From: Leptobrachium leishanense
Taxonomy: Eukaryota; Chordata; Amphibia; Anura; Megophryidae
Direction: 5' to 3'
Length of the DNA: 64,000 nt
Assembly: GCA_009667805.1 (NCBI GenBank)
Contig: CM019066.1
Span: forward strand, 3,844,001 to 3,908,000
The notes beneath the pieces were generated by a model that saw only the letters and a list, made by a program, of their open reading frames with translations, ran no database searches and was not told the DNA's origin. This document shows positions 54,292 to 64,000 of this stretch, in pieces (position 1 is the stretch's first letter; every line of letters begins with the position of its first letter). The position numbers and the translations under genes were made by a program.

Positions 54292-54755
54292 GTTGTAAGC
54301 CATAATGATGACAATTACGACAAATCATGGCTTGAACCATCTTGCTTTGCATGTAATGAGTCTCATATATTACTTTCACCTTTTAAGTTGCATTACTGAA
54401 ATAAATGAATTTTTGCACGATATTCAAATTTTTCGAGTTTCACCTGTATAGTTACACATTCTACACATACCAAACCAATAAATAAAGTTGTGTGTGCTTT
54501 TTTTATTGATGCAGCATATATGCGCAGTTTGACTTTGACAGGTGCAAAAACTTAACGCGAGACAATTGTGGTTCTTAATTATGATTGGCTGAATCGCGTG
54601 CAAAAAAACAGTCCGCCCACTGATTTCTGCGCGTAACGTTGCTGCGCGCGCGTTTGTGCGCGTCCGTTTTACGCGCGTTATTTTTTGACGAATGAAAAAA
54701 TCCGCGAGGACTGTAATACCAGCGTTGATTTATGCGTGTTAACATTTAACGCTTC

Positions 54756-55550
54756 GCTTTGGAAAGTGAGACAAATGGGAGAATTTTTCTGGTTTGGCTA
54801 TTTGGACCTAGAATTTTCACTTCTCCAGTCATTCTCCTGAGTTTCACCTTTCTTTGAATAGACCTGTAAATTTGAACTCTTATTCATTAATTATTTTTTT
54901 TTACACAACTTCTCTTTTTTAAGACTTACAGAGAAATCCTATCTACCGATGTCTCTTTGCACTCTGTGCCTAGCCAGCACTTTGCCAATCTTCCCCCTCT
55001 CTGTACATCTTGGTTATTTTCTCACTCTCTCTATATTCTTTTTCGAAGGTGAAAGAAAATTCTTAAAGGGACACGCCAGTGGTTTTCAGCATTTCAACTT
55101 TTAAAACAATACTTTTCCTAATTTCCATTCATTATTTATATCCCGCCTTTAGCAAGTTATACCTATTTTTTTAAAAACAGTTTTAAAGGAACCACTATGT
55201 AAAATCCAGTCAATTCGGAGTTCTGAGACATTAATAATCACCTAGATAACTCCCTTTATCATGGTTTTAATAGCAAAACTGAATTAAACATGCTTTCAGA
55301 TGGTCCAACAAATGCTAACCCTGGTGTGCCTAGAGGTGGCTGGTATGTCCAAAAAAGTATCTGTGACAGCAAGTGGGGTTTACTGGTCTCCGGCTTGAGG
55401 ACCAGACCCAACCCTGTTACAGCGGCTGCCCCTTCTCTCCAGTCAAGCAGATCCACAGCAGCTTTCCGTCCTTCACAACCATCAGCCAAAACTTGAGGGA
55501 GTGCTGTATAATTCTAAGTATCTCTAACCAAACACCAGACAAGACATATA
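54756..55550. other. half family A MITE, then unrecognised sequence
   Basis: 54756-54868 matches the right half of the family A MITE (GAGAATTTTTCTGGTTTGGC to TTTGAATAGACCTG). 54869-55550 shows nothing identified, apart from AAAGGGACACGCCAGTGG near 55066, a phrase like family F ends. Confidence 0.45.
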
Positions 55551-56270
55551 GGGTTATTCAAAGAGAGATGTAAAGCAGAATGACTGGAGAATGGAAAATT
55601 CTTGGTCAAAATAGCCAAACCAGAAAAATTCTCCCATTCATCTTACTTTCCAAATATACTATTTTAGTGTTCAAGCATTTTATTGAAAGAATATCATATT
55701 ACAATGAGTTTACATTGTCATAGATTATAAGCGATGACAGATAACATTTGTATATATAAGAAAAGCAATTATATTCCGAACAGTAACAGAAATTACATAT
55801 CATAGTATTAGATTTGGGTGATTCTTCATTCCAAAAAATTTCAAATGCTGTATGTAGTAATAAGAAGAGCCCCGTTCCAACCAGAGTTAGTGATCCAGTC
55901 ACTTTGTAGGTGACGGTAAATGGTGTCAATTTAGGATCGCTGTGAGAGATAATGAGTGGAGAGATGAGAAGAGCTCAAGTGAGTCTAAGAATTAATAGAT
56001 AGTAGAGAGAGGAGGAAGAAAGAGACGGAGAAGGGGGAGGTAAGAGAGAGAAGGAGAGGATAAGAAGAAGAGAAAAAGAGAAAAAAAAAGGGGAGGAGGG
56101 GGAGTGGGAGGCAGGGAGAGGGGTATGCGAATGTAGGCACTGTTCTAGTTGGTGAGTGAGGTCAGTTTTCCTTAAGAGTTCAGGAGAGTAAGCTTCAAAA
56201 AATAATGGAGTATCTGGGGAGTCCCGAGCACAGAGGGGGGCGCTACCGTCTGTCTTCGATTTACTTAGTT

Positions 56271-58489
56271 TTAAGACGACTCCAACCATTGCCGGAAAGC
56301 CGCCGAAGATATGAAGGCATCCCAATGAAACCAAGTTGCGTTATGAACCGTAGCCCATTGTTCTGGGGCTACGGTGGACATTTCATGGGAGTGAATGAGT
56401 TCGACCCTTGCAACCAGAGCCCTGGCTGAGGGAGTAGTGGGAGAATTCCAGTGGATAGGTATGAGAAAGCGGGCCGCCAACAGAATCTTTAAAAGCACTG
56501 ATTTCTTCAGTTGTTTCATGGGCATTGCTAATTGGCCCAGTAGGAAGATCTTGGGATCCAGGTCCAGATCTACATCAGTACTGTGGAAGATCAATGATTT
56601 GGTGGCTCTCCAAAATGGAGTAAGAAGGGGGCACCTCCACCAAATGTGTAGGTATGTCCCCGGTTCCTGGTTACAGCGCCAGCAGTCTGTCGTGTGGGCA
56701 TGACTGATGTGAGCCAGCCATACTGGTGTGGTATACCACATGGTCAAGATCTTATATGACGTTTCCTTCAGTTTGGTGATGGGGTGCTCCGGTGTAGGAG
56801 GTCCAAAGCCTTGGACCAGTGAGTCTCGGGGATTACCGTATTAAGCAGTGCATCCCATTTTTCCACATACGTCGGCAGATCTGTATCTGAGGATTGGAGT
56901 TGATGGTATAAGGTTGAGAGGCTGTGTGATAGGACTAGCCCCATGTCGCAGAATTTTTCGAATGGAGTCAGAGGTCTCGTTAGTGAAGTGCCATTAGGGA
57001 GCGACTTCAAGAAATGTTGAATCTGCTGGTAATTGAGGCTGTCTAAAAAAATCGGTGGTGCTCCTTCCGCTGAGAGGGGTATTCGTTTGAACTGTCCATC
57101 TGCCAACACATGCTTGGCTAGTAGCCCTGGATGTGTGGTAAACCGTTCCCGTAATTGAGATCGAACTCCACCCGGCAACCCGGGTTATGGGAGAGTGGGA
57201 GTAGTGGCGAGGGGAACGTGGCTAGTGTGTAGCATATCCGAAGACGGTGCCAGAGGTGAACAGTTCCGGCCAGGGTCGGCGCGGTTCTGCATGGGTGTGG
57301 TAGTTGGTTCGGGAGGAGCCACGGCACTGCCCACGGTGGGGTGTTTGCAAGTTTAGTCTCTAAATCCAGCCATTTTTTTGCAGAGGTAGGTGACATCCAG
57401 TCCAGGATTCTGGTCAAGTGTGATGCATAATAGTACAAACGAATATCAGGCAAGGCTAGACCCCCCTGAGATTTTGAGCGACACATTATTGCGAACTGCA
57501 GTCGTGGTCTCGAGCCCGCCCAAATTAAATCGATGAAACATTTATGAAATGCGTGGAGATAGTGAGTTGGAAGAGTAAGGGGGATAGTCTGTAAAAGGTA
57601 TAGTATCCTGGGGAGGACATTCATTTTTAACACTCCCACTCTTCCGAACCAGGATATGTATTTGGGCGACCAGGAGGACAGGTCCTTTTGAATAGTCAGT
57701 AGCAAAGAGTCGTAATTCAATTTTGTGATGCTGGGCACGTCTGCGCACAACCAAATCCCCAAATATTTCAATTTGTCTGTGCACCATCGAAAAGTAAATT
57801 GTGATGTCAAAGTGAGTTTTTCCGTTCGTGTTGCAGAGATATTCAGTATCTCTGATTCTTCTTCATTGATGACCAAACCCGTCAGTGCCCCAAAGTTATG
57901 TAATTCTCTAACCACAGCCGGCAATGAGGTCACCAGGTTAGTCAGGAGGAACATAAGGTCATCGGCATACACCGAGACTTTGTGACAACAGACCCTCCCT
58001 TGTAATCCTTCAATCCCAGGGTTAGTACGGATAGAGGCCAGTAGAGGTTCCAGAGAGAGGGCGAAGAGCAGAGGGGATAGAGGACATCCCTGCCGCGTCC
58101 CATTCAGGATGGGGAAACTCTCCGTCAGTGCTCCGTTGACCCGTACTCTAGCTGAAGGAGAGGTATAGAGTGCAGAAATCCAGGTCAAGAACCCCTTCCC
58201 TAAACCAAAGTTTTGAAGTACTCGCATCAGGTATGGCCACAAGACCCAGTCGAACGCTTTCTCCGCGTCTGTGGATCGCAAAAGAAAGGAAGCTTTATTG
58301 CGCTTAGCAAGTAGCACCGCATTAATTACCCTTGAGGTAGCGTCCTTCGCTTCTCTTCCTGGTATAAACCCTACCTGATCCGGATTAACGAGGCGTGGGA
58401 GATATTGTTGCAAGCGTGTGGCCAGTATCCCCGCCAGTAATTTAACATCCGAGTTCAGGAGTGATATTGGACGATAGCTAGATTGGAGA
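56271..58489 (-). pseudogene. L1 ORF2: reverse transcriptase and C-terminal domain (frameshifted)
   Basis: Minus strand from 58489. It starts in SSYRPISLLNSDVKLLAGIL, then DQVGFIPGREAKD, TDAEKAFDWV (first catalytic Asp), NGTRQGCPLSP, and YADD at about 57969-57958, all intact. CWRC...GTYLHIWWRC at about 56690-56640 is the C-terminal Cys-rich motif (CX2CX8HX4C). Frameshifts near 57175 and 56785 split the protein into three frames. The endonuclease is missing, removed with the deletion at the LTR element. Inactive. Confidence 0.9.
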
Positions 58490-59355
58490 TGTCACGGACC
58501 TGACATCTGGCGCTCCTCAGAGAGCCACAAGGACTCTGCTCCAATTTTAAAGACCATTTTTCCTTTCTTTCAATTTTGCGTTTAAATACTGTCTGGACAA
58601 TCTCTGTATGTTATTACTCATGTGATTTTATGAAGTGTGGTGTATTTAAAATGTATCCTCTATTGTGTGAGTGTAGATTCAGATGTAGAATACTGTATGT
58701 ATGTGATTTGCTCCAGTCTCCATTTTGCCCAGCCCAGCATGGGTCCAAAGGACAAAGGACCTCATGGCCCCAAGATGGAGGATACAGCAAACCAGCTGAT
58801 TTGAGGCTTTTCCAAGACCTCATCTGCCTAATCCCCTGGACAATGGGGGAGCCTGAAAGGGCAAGATAGAGGATACAGCAAACCATCTGATTGGAGGTTT
58901 TTCCAAAACCTCATCTGCCTAATCCCCTGGACAATGGGGGAGCCTGAAAGGGACCTGATAGGGAACAGGAGGCTGGGAAAGGAGCCAATCAGTGCTGGTT
59001 GTGTGGGTGGGAGAGTTTTTAATCTGTGTGTGTGAAGTTGTATAAATGACCCTGTTGAAATCCCATAAAAGCAGTTCACTGTTTTAAAGCATACAGCCAC
59101 ATCTGGTGTCTTCATTTCAGAGCTACAATCACTATTGCAGGAGACACTCAGCGGTCTCCTGCATCACCACTCAACCCAGGAACGGGATCCCCAAGGCAAC
59201 ACCGCACCATCTCTCCAGACGCCGGACCAACGCCATTTCATCCTCCAGGCCGCTCGAGACGCCGAGTGCCGTGCGACTCTGTAGTCGGGCCGGACGCCAT
59301 CAAAGGGGGGGGTCAGATAGAGCAGGACCGCAGGCGGACTTTCATCCCGCCACAC

Positions 59356-59373
59356 TGGTGGCAGCGGTGTGAT
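59356..59373 (+). other. primer-binding site, tRNA-Leu(AAG)-like
   Basis: TGGTGGCAGCGGTGTGAT lies 1 bp after the LTR. It matches the complement of the vertebrate tRNA-Leu(AAG) 3' end including CCA at 17 of 18 positions by my recollection of that tRNA. Confidence 0.65.
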
Positions 59374-59406
59374 AGCTCTTTGAACCCCCAGAAAAAAGCA
59401 CTCAGC

Positions 59407-60507
59407 ATGGCAGGGTACGCCAACTACAAAAAAGACACCCTGCGGGGCATCCTGGAGAGCCGAGGAGGCACCCCAGGCTCAAAGAACAAAGAGGCCTTGG
59501 TCAAAGAACTGTGAGAAATGGACCAGCGAAGAGATGAAACGGGACCCCCGTCCATAAGAGACTGGTTCCAGCGAAGAGTAAGGAGGGCGATGGCCCAGGC
59601 CCAGGCGGATGAACCTGGTACCTGGCAGGACGAGCACTGGTGGAAAGATTTTGTCGCCAGGAGATGTGGAACGAGGCCATCCAACAGGAGGAGGACTGCC
59701 CTGAAGAAGCCCTTCCCACTTATATGGAGAGGTACGAGCACCAGTGGTACTTACGGGTGCCCTTTTTGGGAGAACAGCCCCGAGAGGAATGGCTGATGGA
59801 GCTAGGTGAACTGGTCCAGCGCAAAATTATACTGGACACCAGCTACAGAGCCCTCCAGTGGTTTATGTCCCAACAAAAGGCTTCAACTACGGCGGCACAG
59901 GGCTGCTGTATACAAGGATGGGCAAAGACCCCGGTTTTGGGGACGACACAGAGTGGCGGCGGGAACAACTCCTGGACCTCCGGTATGAGGAACTGGAAGA
60001 CCTTGACGATGACCGTGATGCAGAGGAACTGGAGTTAATGGTTGAGCAGGAATGGGAGCTCAAAAAGACCTACAAAAGGTTGTTCGACGCTCCACAGCTA
60101 GGCCGGAGCCCCATTACCTGGGACTGTCTGGCGGAAGAAGCAGGCAGTCAAAGTGACACAGACGAATTGGAGCCCGAGGCGCTCCCTTGGTTCCCCCTCG
60201 TGACCGCAGCAGAAGAGGAAGCGCTGGCAACAGGGCGGAGTGCTGCTGGCCTCTGCCCAGACCCGGATATGGAGGACACCATTCTCCTGCAAGACGACAC
60301 TGTGTCAGTGTCTATCCCCCCAGTTGAAGTTCTGGCGATGGGGCAGAGCGCCGATGCCCTCTGCCCACCTTTCATAATGGTCACATCGGATCCAGGAGAG
60401 GATCCCCCCAGGCTGGTTTTCCCGCAGCCCATGACCCCACCGGAGATGGAGGATGCCATCCTCCTGCCAGAAGACACTTTGTCAGTGTCTTTCCCCCGAG
60501 CTGAAGC
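59407..60507 (+). pseudogene. gag-like protein of the LTR element (frameshifted)
   Basis: Opens at ATG 59407 with MAGYANYKKDTLRGILESRG, a SAP-like start (ending KNKEALVKEL), then a TGA at 59512-59514. The same frame continues as MDQRRDETGPPSIRDWF, then moves to a second frame (WNEAIQQEEDCPEEALPTY, YRALQWFMSQQKAS) and a third (from about 59858) ending in an acidic region with a roughly 40-residue repeat containing MEDTILLQDDTVSVSIP. No zinc knuckle or protease is seen before the break at 60507. Gag identity rests on position after the LTR and PBS and on the SAP-like start. Confidence 0.6.
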
Positions 60508-60850
60508 GGGCTTGTTCTAGGCCCTTGACTCGTGCCTCCACCTGTTCTACTTCCGTACGGAGGCCTGAGATCTCGCGCTGGAGAGCTTCTCTTACCTCCG
60601 ATACTATTTCCCTGATGTCAGCCTTGGTAGGCATGTCGGCCAGTGAGCGCTCGATTCTCTGCGTGGCAGCTCCCAGCTCCGGCAGTGAGAAGCCCAAGTC
60701 TGCAGGGGATGTCGCCATCTTGGGAGATTCCTCACGTGGCATCTGTTGAGCGCGGGGTGTGAAAAACACTCTAATTGTGTCGGTGCCGCTCTTGTGTTTG
60801 CCTTTGGGGTCCCAGCGTTAGTTGCTCGCGATTTCCCTTTCACCATGTCG
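60508..60850 (-). pseudogene. L1 ORF1 N-terminal part
   Basis: Minus strand. A start at about 60846 opens MVKGKSRATNAGTPKAN, and after a frameshift near 60750 comes an acidic coiled-coil-like stretch, IREIVSEVREALQREISGLR to VEARVKGLEQAR, the usual ORF1p coiled coil. It is cut at about 60508 by the LTR element. RNA-binding domains are lost. Confidence 0.7.
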
Positions 60851-61022
60851 GGGAATTTGGTGCATTTAGTGCAAAGAAGTCAAGGTCCGTTCAGAGCTCC
60901 ACTAGCAAGCGTCCATCTTAGGCAGTCGGCAAGCCACGCCCCCCCCAAATTGACTATTTTGACCTAGAATTTTCCATTCTCCAGTCATTCTCCTGCTTTT
61001 CACCACTCTCTGAATAACCCTG

Positions 61023-63422
61023 TTAGTGCAGGGAAGAAGAATATCTTTAATTTGAAAGGGGAGCAGTTATATGGGAAACAGGGAGGGTGAGGTAAAATGA
61101 CAATCAACAGAATACATTGTCTACATGAGGGAGATGTGAATTCCGTCAGAGAGAGAAAGCTGATCAGTTACACTAGACAAGATTAGTAAATAAACAACAT
61201 CAAGTCAACCTAAGGACAAACAATCACACAGACAGCCAGAACAATAGGTCTACATTAGATTACTTAGATAAACAAAACTACTACAATACAATCAGTTTTA
61301 AAATAGCAATTCATATAACAATATTAATCCTTGTATGCACATTGTCTGTTAGAGTTGACTTTGCCACATTGGTCCATGGTCCCGTGGCAGAAGGCTACCA
61401 TCCACACTTCTCTAACACACACAGGCCATCTATAGTGTGGTGAAAGATGGAGAAAGCTTTGGTTACAGCATCTCACACTTTTTTGTTTTTGGTGGGGGGG
61501 CATTGCTCCATATTTCTGTGTTTACAGTCTCCTGAGATGTAAATCTGGCAGTGTGTGTATTCGCCAAACTTATGACAAATGGATAGCTTTTTCAGAAACC
61601 CATTGAAAAGAAGCCTCCCTTAGCCTCCTGTTTGGTGTCACTGCTGTGGCATGCTGCTGACATGTTTCCCTGGGGAGTGATTTATGACTCTATACACAGC
61701 AGGAAACACTCCCCCAGCGCTGCCAGCTGTGTCTGAACTAAACATCCATAGCATTTGCAAATGACTCACAGATCTTCTGAACAGATGGGGATGCTGGATG
61801 CTCAGTAAGGTTCAATTGTTAACACTTCCAGGCAGTGCTGTGATTCCCACTGCAGGTGTCAGGTAGAAAAATATAGTTTCTTGGTGGAATGGGGTACTAC
61901 ATAAATATTCATATATAAGTAACACCCCATTCCACCAATATATATTTATAGTGTGTGTATGTGTGTGCGCAGCCAAATAGTGGGATGGGGAAAATAACTT
62001 TTCAGTTGTTCATAATTAATATAAGAAGGCTCCTTGTTAGCTGAACACCCTCCCACACCCCACTAAGCCATTCAAGCTGAGCCGTCAATCACACAGCATA
62101 GATGTTTAATCCCTCCCAAGAAGGAGAGGAAGCCAAAAAACATGGCTGCTTCCATGAGACGAGCAGACAGATTAGACACTACTAAAGCTCACAAAACTCC
62201 ACTGGGAGGTGTAAATTAAACAGGTTTACGGGTTTAATTATTCTACAACAAAACTCATATGAAAAATCTCTATAACAGAAGGCAGGTACACTTTAAGAAG
62301 TGTATTTGGGCAGACCCTGCAGGCACCTTTACTACAACAGTGGGTGCAATAGCAGCATGGTACCTATAGGTTCAAAATAGGTGGGATATCACTAACAGGG
62401 TCATAACTTTGCAGATGGTCAGTCACCTATATTCTTAGTGTGATAGTATTGAGAAACAATTATAGATATTTATGATAGCTTGACATATTTATAAGCATTT
62501 AAGACAAATAGATCAATGGTATATTTTTAAAATGCGTAGATGCCAACAAATCTTGAAAATGCGCAGTCAGGCAGGCTAAATTGAAACAAATTGGGCTAAA
62601 TTAAAACAACCGAAAAGGAATGAATGGCAGCCAAAGGAAGAACAACCCCAAAAGGTTTTTCCTTTTTTTAATGATCCTCTTTGTGAAGGCCGATATACAG
62701 GATACAATGTCACCGCACCATGTCTGAATGACAGCCCATGTACCCTGTAGTGCAGCAGCCTGGCAACAGTTTTAATCGGGCCGCACGAGGCACCTGATCA
62801 CCGTGGCACTATGCCACTGTGATGGATGCCAATTTTTCATTGCACAGATGTGTGCCATGGTACTGAGGATATAAGTGAATCCCGATGTGTGCCACATTGA
62901 TGCAGGGTGACGAAGATGTGAGGCGTCTTGTATTTCAGACTGAGGTTGCCTCAGGCATCACATCACTGGAGTAGCCATTGCTAGAGGTTGGCTTCCACAG
63001 ATGGAGAGAGAAGTGTGACCTCTCACAGGCGTGTTTCGGCAGCTGCAGGTGACAGCTTAATGCCAGCTAGCAATTTGAAATAATTGGACCCAAGAGCTTG
63101 ATTGAAGCCTACCACAATGTATGTGTGCCTTTCACTGCCAGGTAAAGAATTTCTAGACTGGCTCCCACAACCTTCAGATTGAAAATCTAGGCTTAGGGTT
63201 GGGGCTAAAAGTAGTTTAGACATATTTTTCAGATTGGGTTTAATTTTGGTTAGGTGTTAGAATTAGGCACAGAATATGTTTTTTTAGAGAAATCATTTGA
63301 GGTGTTTGTAACAGATCGGATAAGCATTTTCAAATGATTCCAAAGGAAATAAATTGAGGTCCTATCTTCATTATTTGACAACCAGGGTCCTCTGTCTGCT
63401 GGTCAAACAGGGCAATGCGGAT
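61023..63422. other. mostly unrecognised intergenic DNA
   Basis: No gene. A hairpin at 61883-61940 has arms GGTGGAATGGGGT / ACCCCATTCCACC with a loop of about 30 bases. 63185-63290 is a loose GGTTAGG/TTAGGG-like stretch similar to 1-100. No other repeats recognised. Confidence 0.4.
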
Positions 63423-64000
63423 TAGACTTGTGCACCGATTTTTTTCGGTTCGGTTCGTTCGGACTTTGTAAATTTTCGTTTCGGCTCGTTTCGGTCGATT
63501 TCTGTTTCGGTTCGGTTCATTTTCGGTTCGTTTTTCGTATTGACTAATTTTGTGATTTTGGAAATTTTTGTGTTTTTCGGAACGTCTGTTCTCCTCGTTT
63601 CAAAGTGTCTATTTGTTTTGACGTAAACTAATGGTTTTTCGGATGCGATATTTCTGTCGATATGATAATTCTTTCGATACAATAATTCTGTCGATACGAT
63701 AATTCTGCCATTGAGATTTCTCATGTTTTACAAGAAGGATACATTGAGATTTCTCTGGTTTCCCGGGAAGGATACATTGAGATTTGTCTGGTTTTACAAG
63801 AAGGATACATTGAGAATTCTCATGTTTTACAAGAAGGATACATTGAGATTTCTCTGGTTTTCCAGGAAGGATACATTGAGATGGGAATGATACAAAATTA
63901 CAGAATCAGCAATATAACCGAAAAATACGTTGTCCGAAATTACTGAAATGGAACCGAAATCAGGAATGGAGCAGAAATCACGAATGGAACGAAAATGATT
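63423..64000. mobile_element. family E hAT-type element, runs off the window
   Basis: Starts TAGACTTGTGCACCGATTTT, as in the element at 43759, with TTCGG/CGAAA-rich sequence. From about 63715 to 63880 it holds five loose copies of a 40-bp unit (AGAAGGATACATTGAGATTT) that resembles the shared LINE/SINE tail. CGAAA words return after 63900. The right end is not reached. Confidence 0.7.

Larger units (their letters stand above)
52106..54449 (+). mobile_element. Tc1-type transposon with long inverted repeats, holding a hAT element
   Basis: The 3' inverted repeat is long (53290-53335 plus 54292-54449) and ends TTCACCTGTA next to TA. The 5' repeat (52106-52190) keeps only its inner part, TAATTGTGATGATTATGGC to GAAAATTAGAATATT; the outer 120 bp or so are lost. 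The hAT element 53336-54291 interrupts the 3' repeat. Confidence 0.85.
51788..54755. mobile_element. family C MITE split by a Tc1 insertion
   Basis: 51788-52105 begins GGGCTCTATTACATTC and is CpG-rich like 18869-19530. After the Tc1 it resumes at about 54450 with GTTACACATTCTACACATACC, the same phrase as at 19205-19230, and continues to about 54755, where a half family A MITE (54756-54868) cuts it. Confidence 0.7.
58490..60507 (+). mobile_element. LTR retroelement: 5' LTR, PBS and gag-like region, 3' part deleted
   Basis: Begins with TGTCACGGACC at 58490 (LTR 58490-59354, ending CCGCCACA), has a primer-binding site at 59356-59373 and a gag-like frame, and ends abruptly at the L1 ORF1. Pol and the 3' LTR are missing. 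The L1 lost its endonuclease at the same place, so one deletion can explain both losses. The LTR has TATAAA at 59041-59046 and a tandem duplication of about 75 bp at 58785-58950. Confidence 0.82.
55666..60944 (-). mobile_element. L1-clade LINE, internally deleted, with an LTR element inside
   Basis: Minus strand. The 5' end at 60944 starts GGGGGGCGTGGCTTGCCGAC and contains AAGATGGACG, a usual L1 5' start in amphibians. ORF1 begins near 60846. After the LTR element (58490-60507) the L1 resumes inside reverse transcriptase and runs to its 3' end at 55666, where AATAAA is near the end but no poly(A) is left. The 16-bp target duplication marks both ends. Confidence 0.88.
55551..61022. mobile_element. 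family A MITE split by an L1 element
   Basis: The left half is 55551-55665 and the right half 60945-61022; joined they give a normal family A MITE. A 16-bp word of the MITE, CCAAATATACTATTTT on the left and CCAAATTGACTATTTT on the right (55650-55665, 60945-60960), is duplicated. Confidence 0.85.

Noticed and set aside
56000..56110. Minus-strand frame rich in Ser/Pro/Leu (55975-56334)
   Set aside because: A purine-rich simple stretch in the L1 3' region; no protein features.
1..64000. CRISPR arrays suggested by regularly spaced repeats (for example 39895-40212, 50205-50425, 53510-53850)
   Set aside because: There are no unique spacers. The units are tandem minisatellites in a eukaryotic, transposon-filled sequence with no cas genes.

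Overview
This window looks like vertebrate, most likely anuran amphibian, intergenic DNA built almost entirely from transposable elements. I found no host protein-coding exon, tRNA, rRNA or CRISPR array. The amphibian guess rests on the mix of elements: CR1 and L2 LINEs, L1 elements resembling those of frogs, Tc1-type DNA transposons, hAT and Harbinger-like MITEs, Gypsy-type LTR elements, and the many palindromic CpG-rich MITEs. No species can be named from the sequence alone.

Layout. 0-7 kb: a Tc1 scrap, MITEs, a long 5'-truncated CR1 LINE (2041-4761, + strand) and the 3' end of a second LINE (5107-5862, - strand). 7.1-13.1 kb: a Tc1 transposon split by a complete young LTR element (7492-12303) with 876/878-bp LTRs, a 5-bp target duplication, a polypurine tract, and a reading frame with a zinc knuckle followed by about 48 copies of a 10-residue repeat; no polymerase is present. 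13-25.6 kb: decayed repeats, an L2 LINE fragment with its YADD motif, LTR-like repeats, MITEs, a palindromic element with a telomere-like minisatellite core, and a tRNA-type SINE. 26-31.5 kb: two hAT-type elements with 8-bp target duplications and MITEs inside or beside them. 32-38.9 kb: a second copy of the 5.1-kb LINE (with an expanded minisatellite and a MITE inside it) and a decayed Gypsy gag-protease region split by an L2-like insertion. 39.5-41 kb: microsatellite, then a 25-bp minisatellite interrupted by a solo LTR. 42-44.5 kb: a large near-perfect palindrome with an ORF1-only L1 insertion in one arm and a hAT element in the other. 44.7-51.8 kb: MITEs, a SINE, and a Tc1 cut by two hAT insertions. 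51.8-54.8 kb: a three-level nest (hAT in Tc1 in MITE). 55.5-61 kb: another three-level nest (LTR retroelement in L1 in MITE). 61-64 kb: mostly unrecognised sequence and a hAT element running off the window end.

The genes do not work together as a pathway. What the window records is a history of insertions, and many steps can be ordered because target-site duplications and pre-insertion sequence are still legible. The best candidates for something undescribed are the repeat-carrying non-autonomous LTR element, the ORF1-only L1 with poly(A) and target duplication, and the palindrome that keeps an internal record of two insertions. Family names are from recognised motifs, not from a database search.
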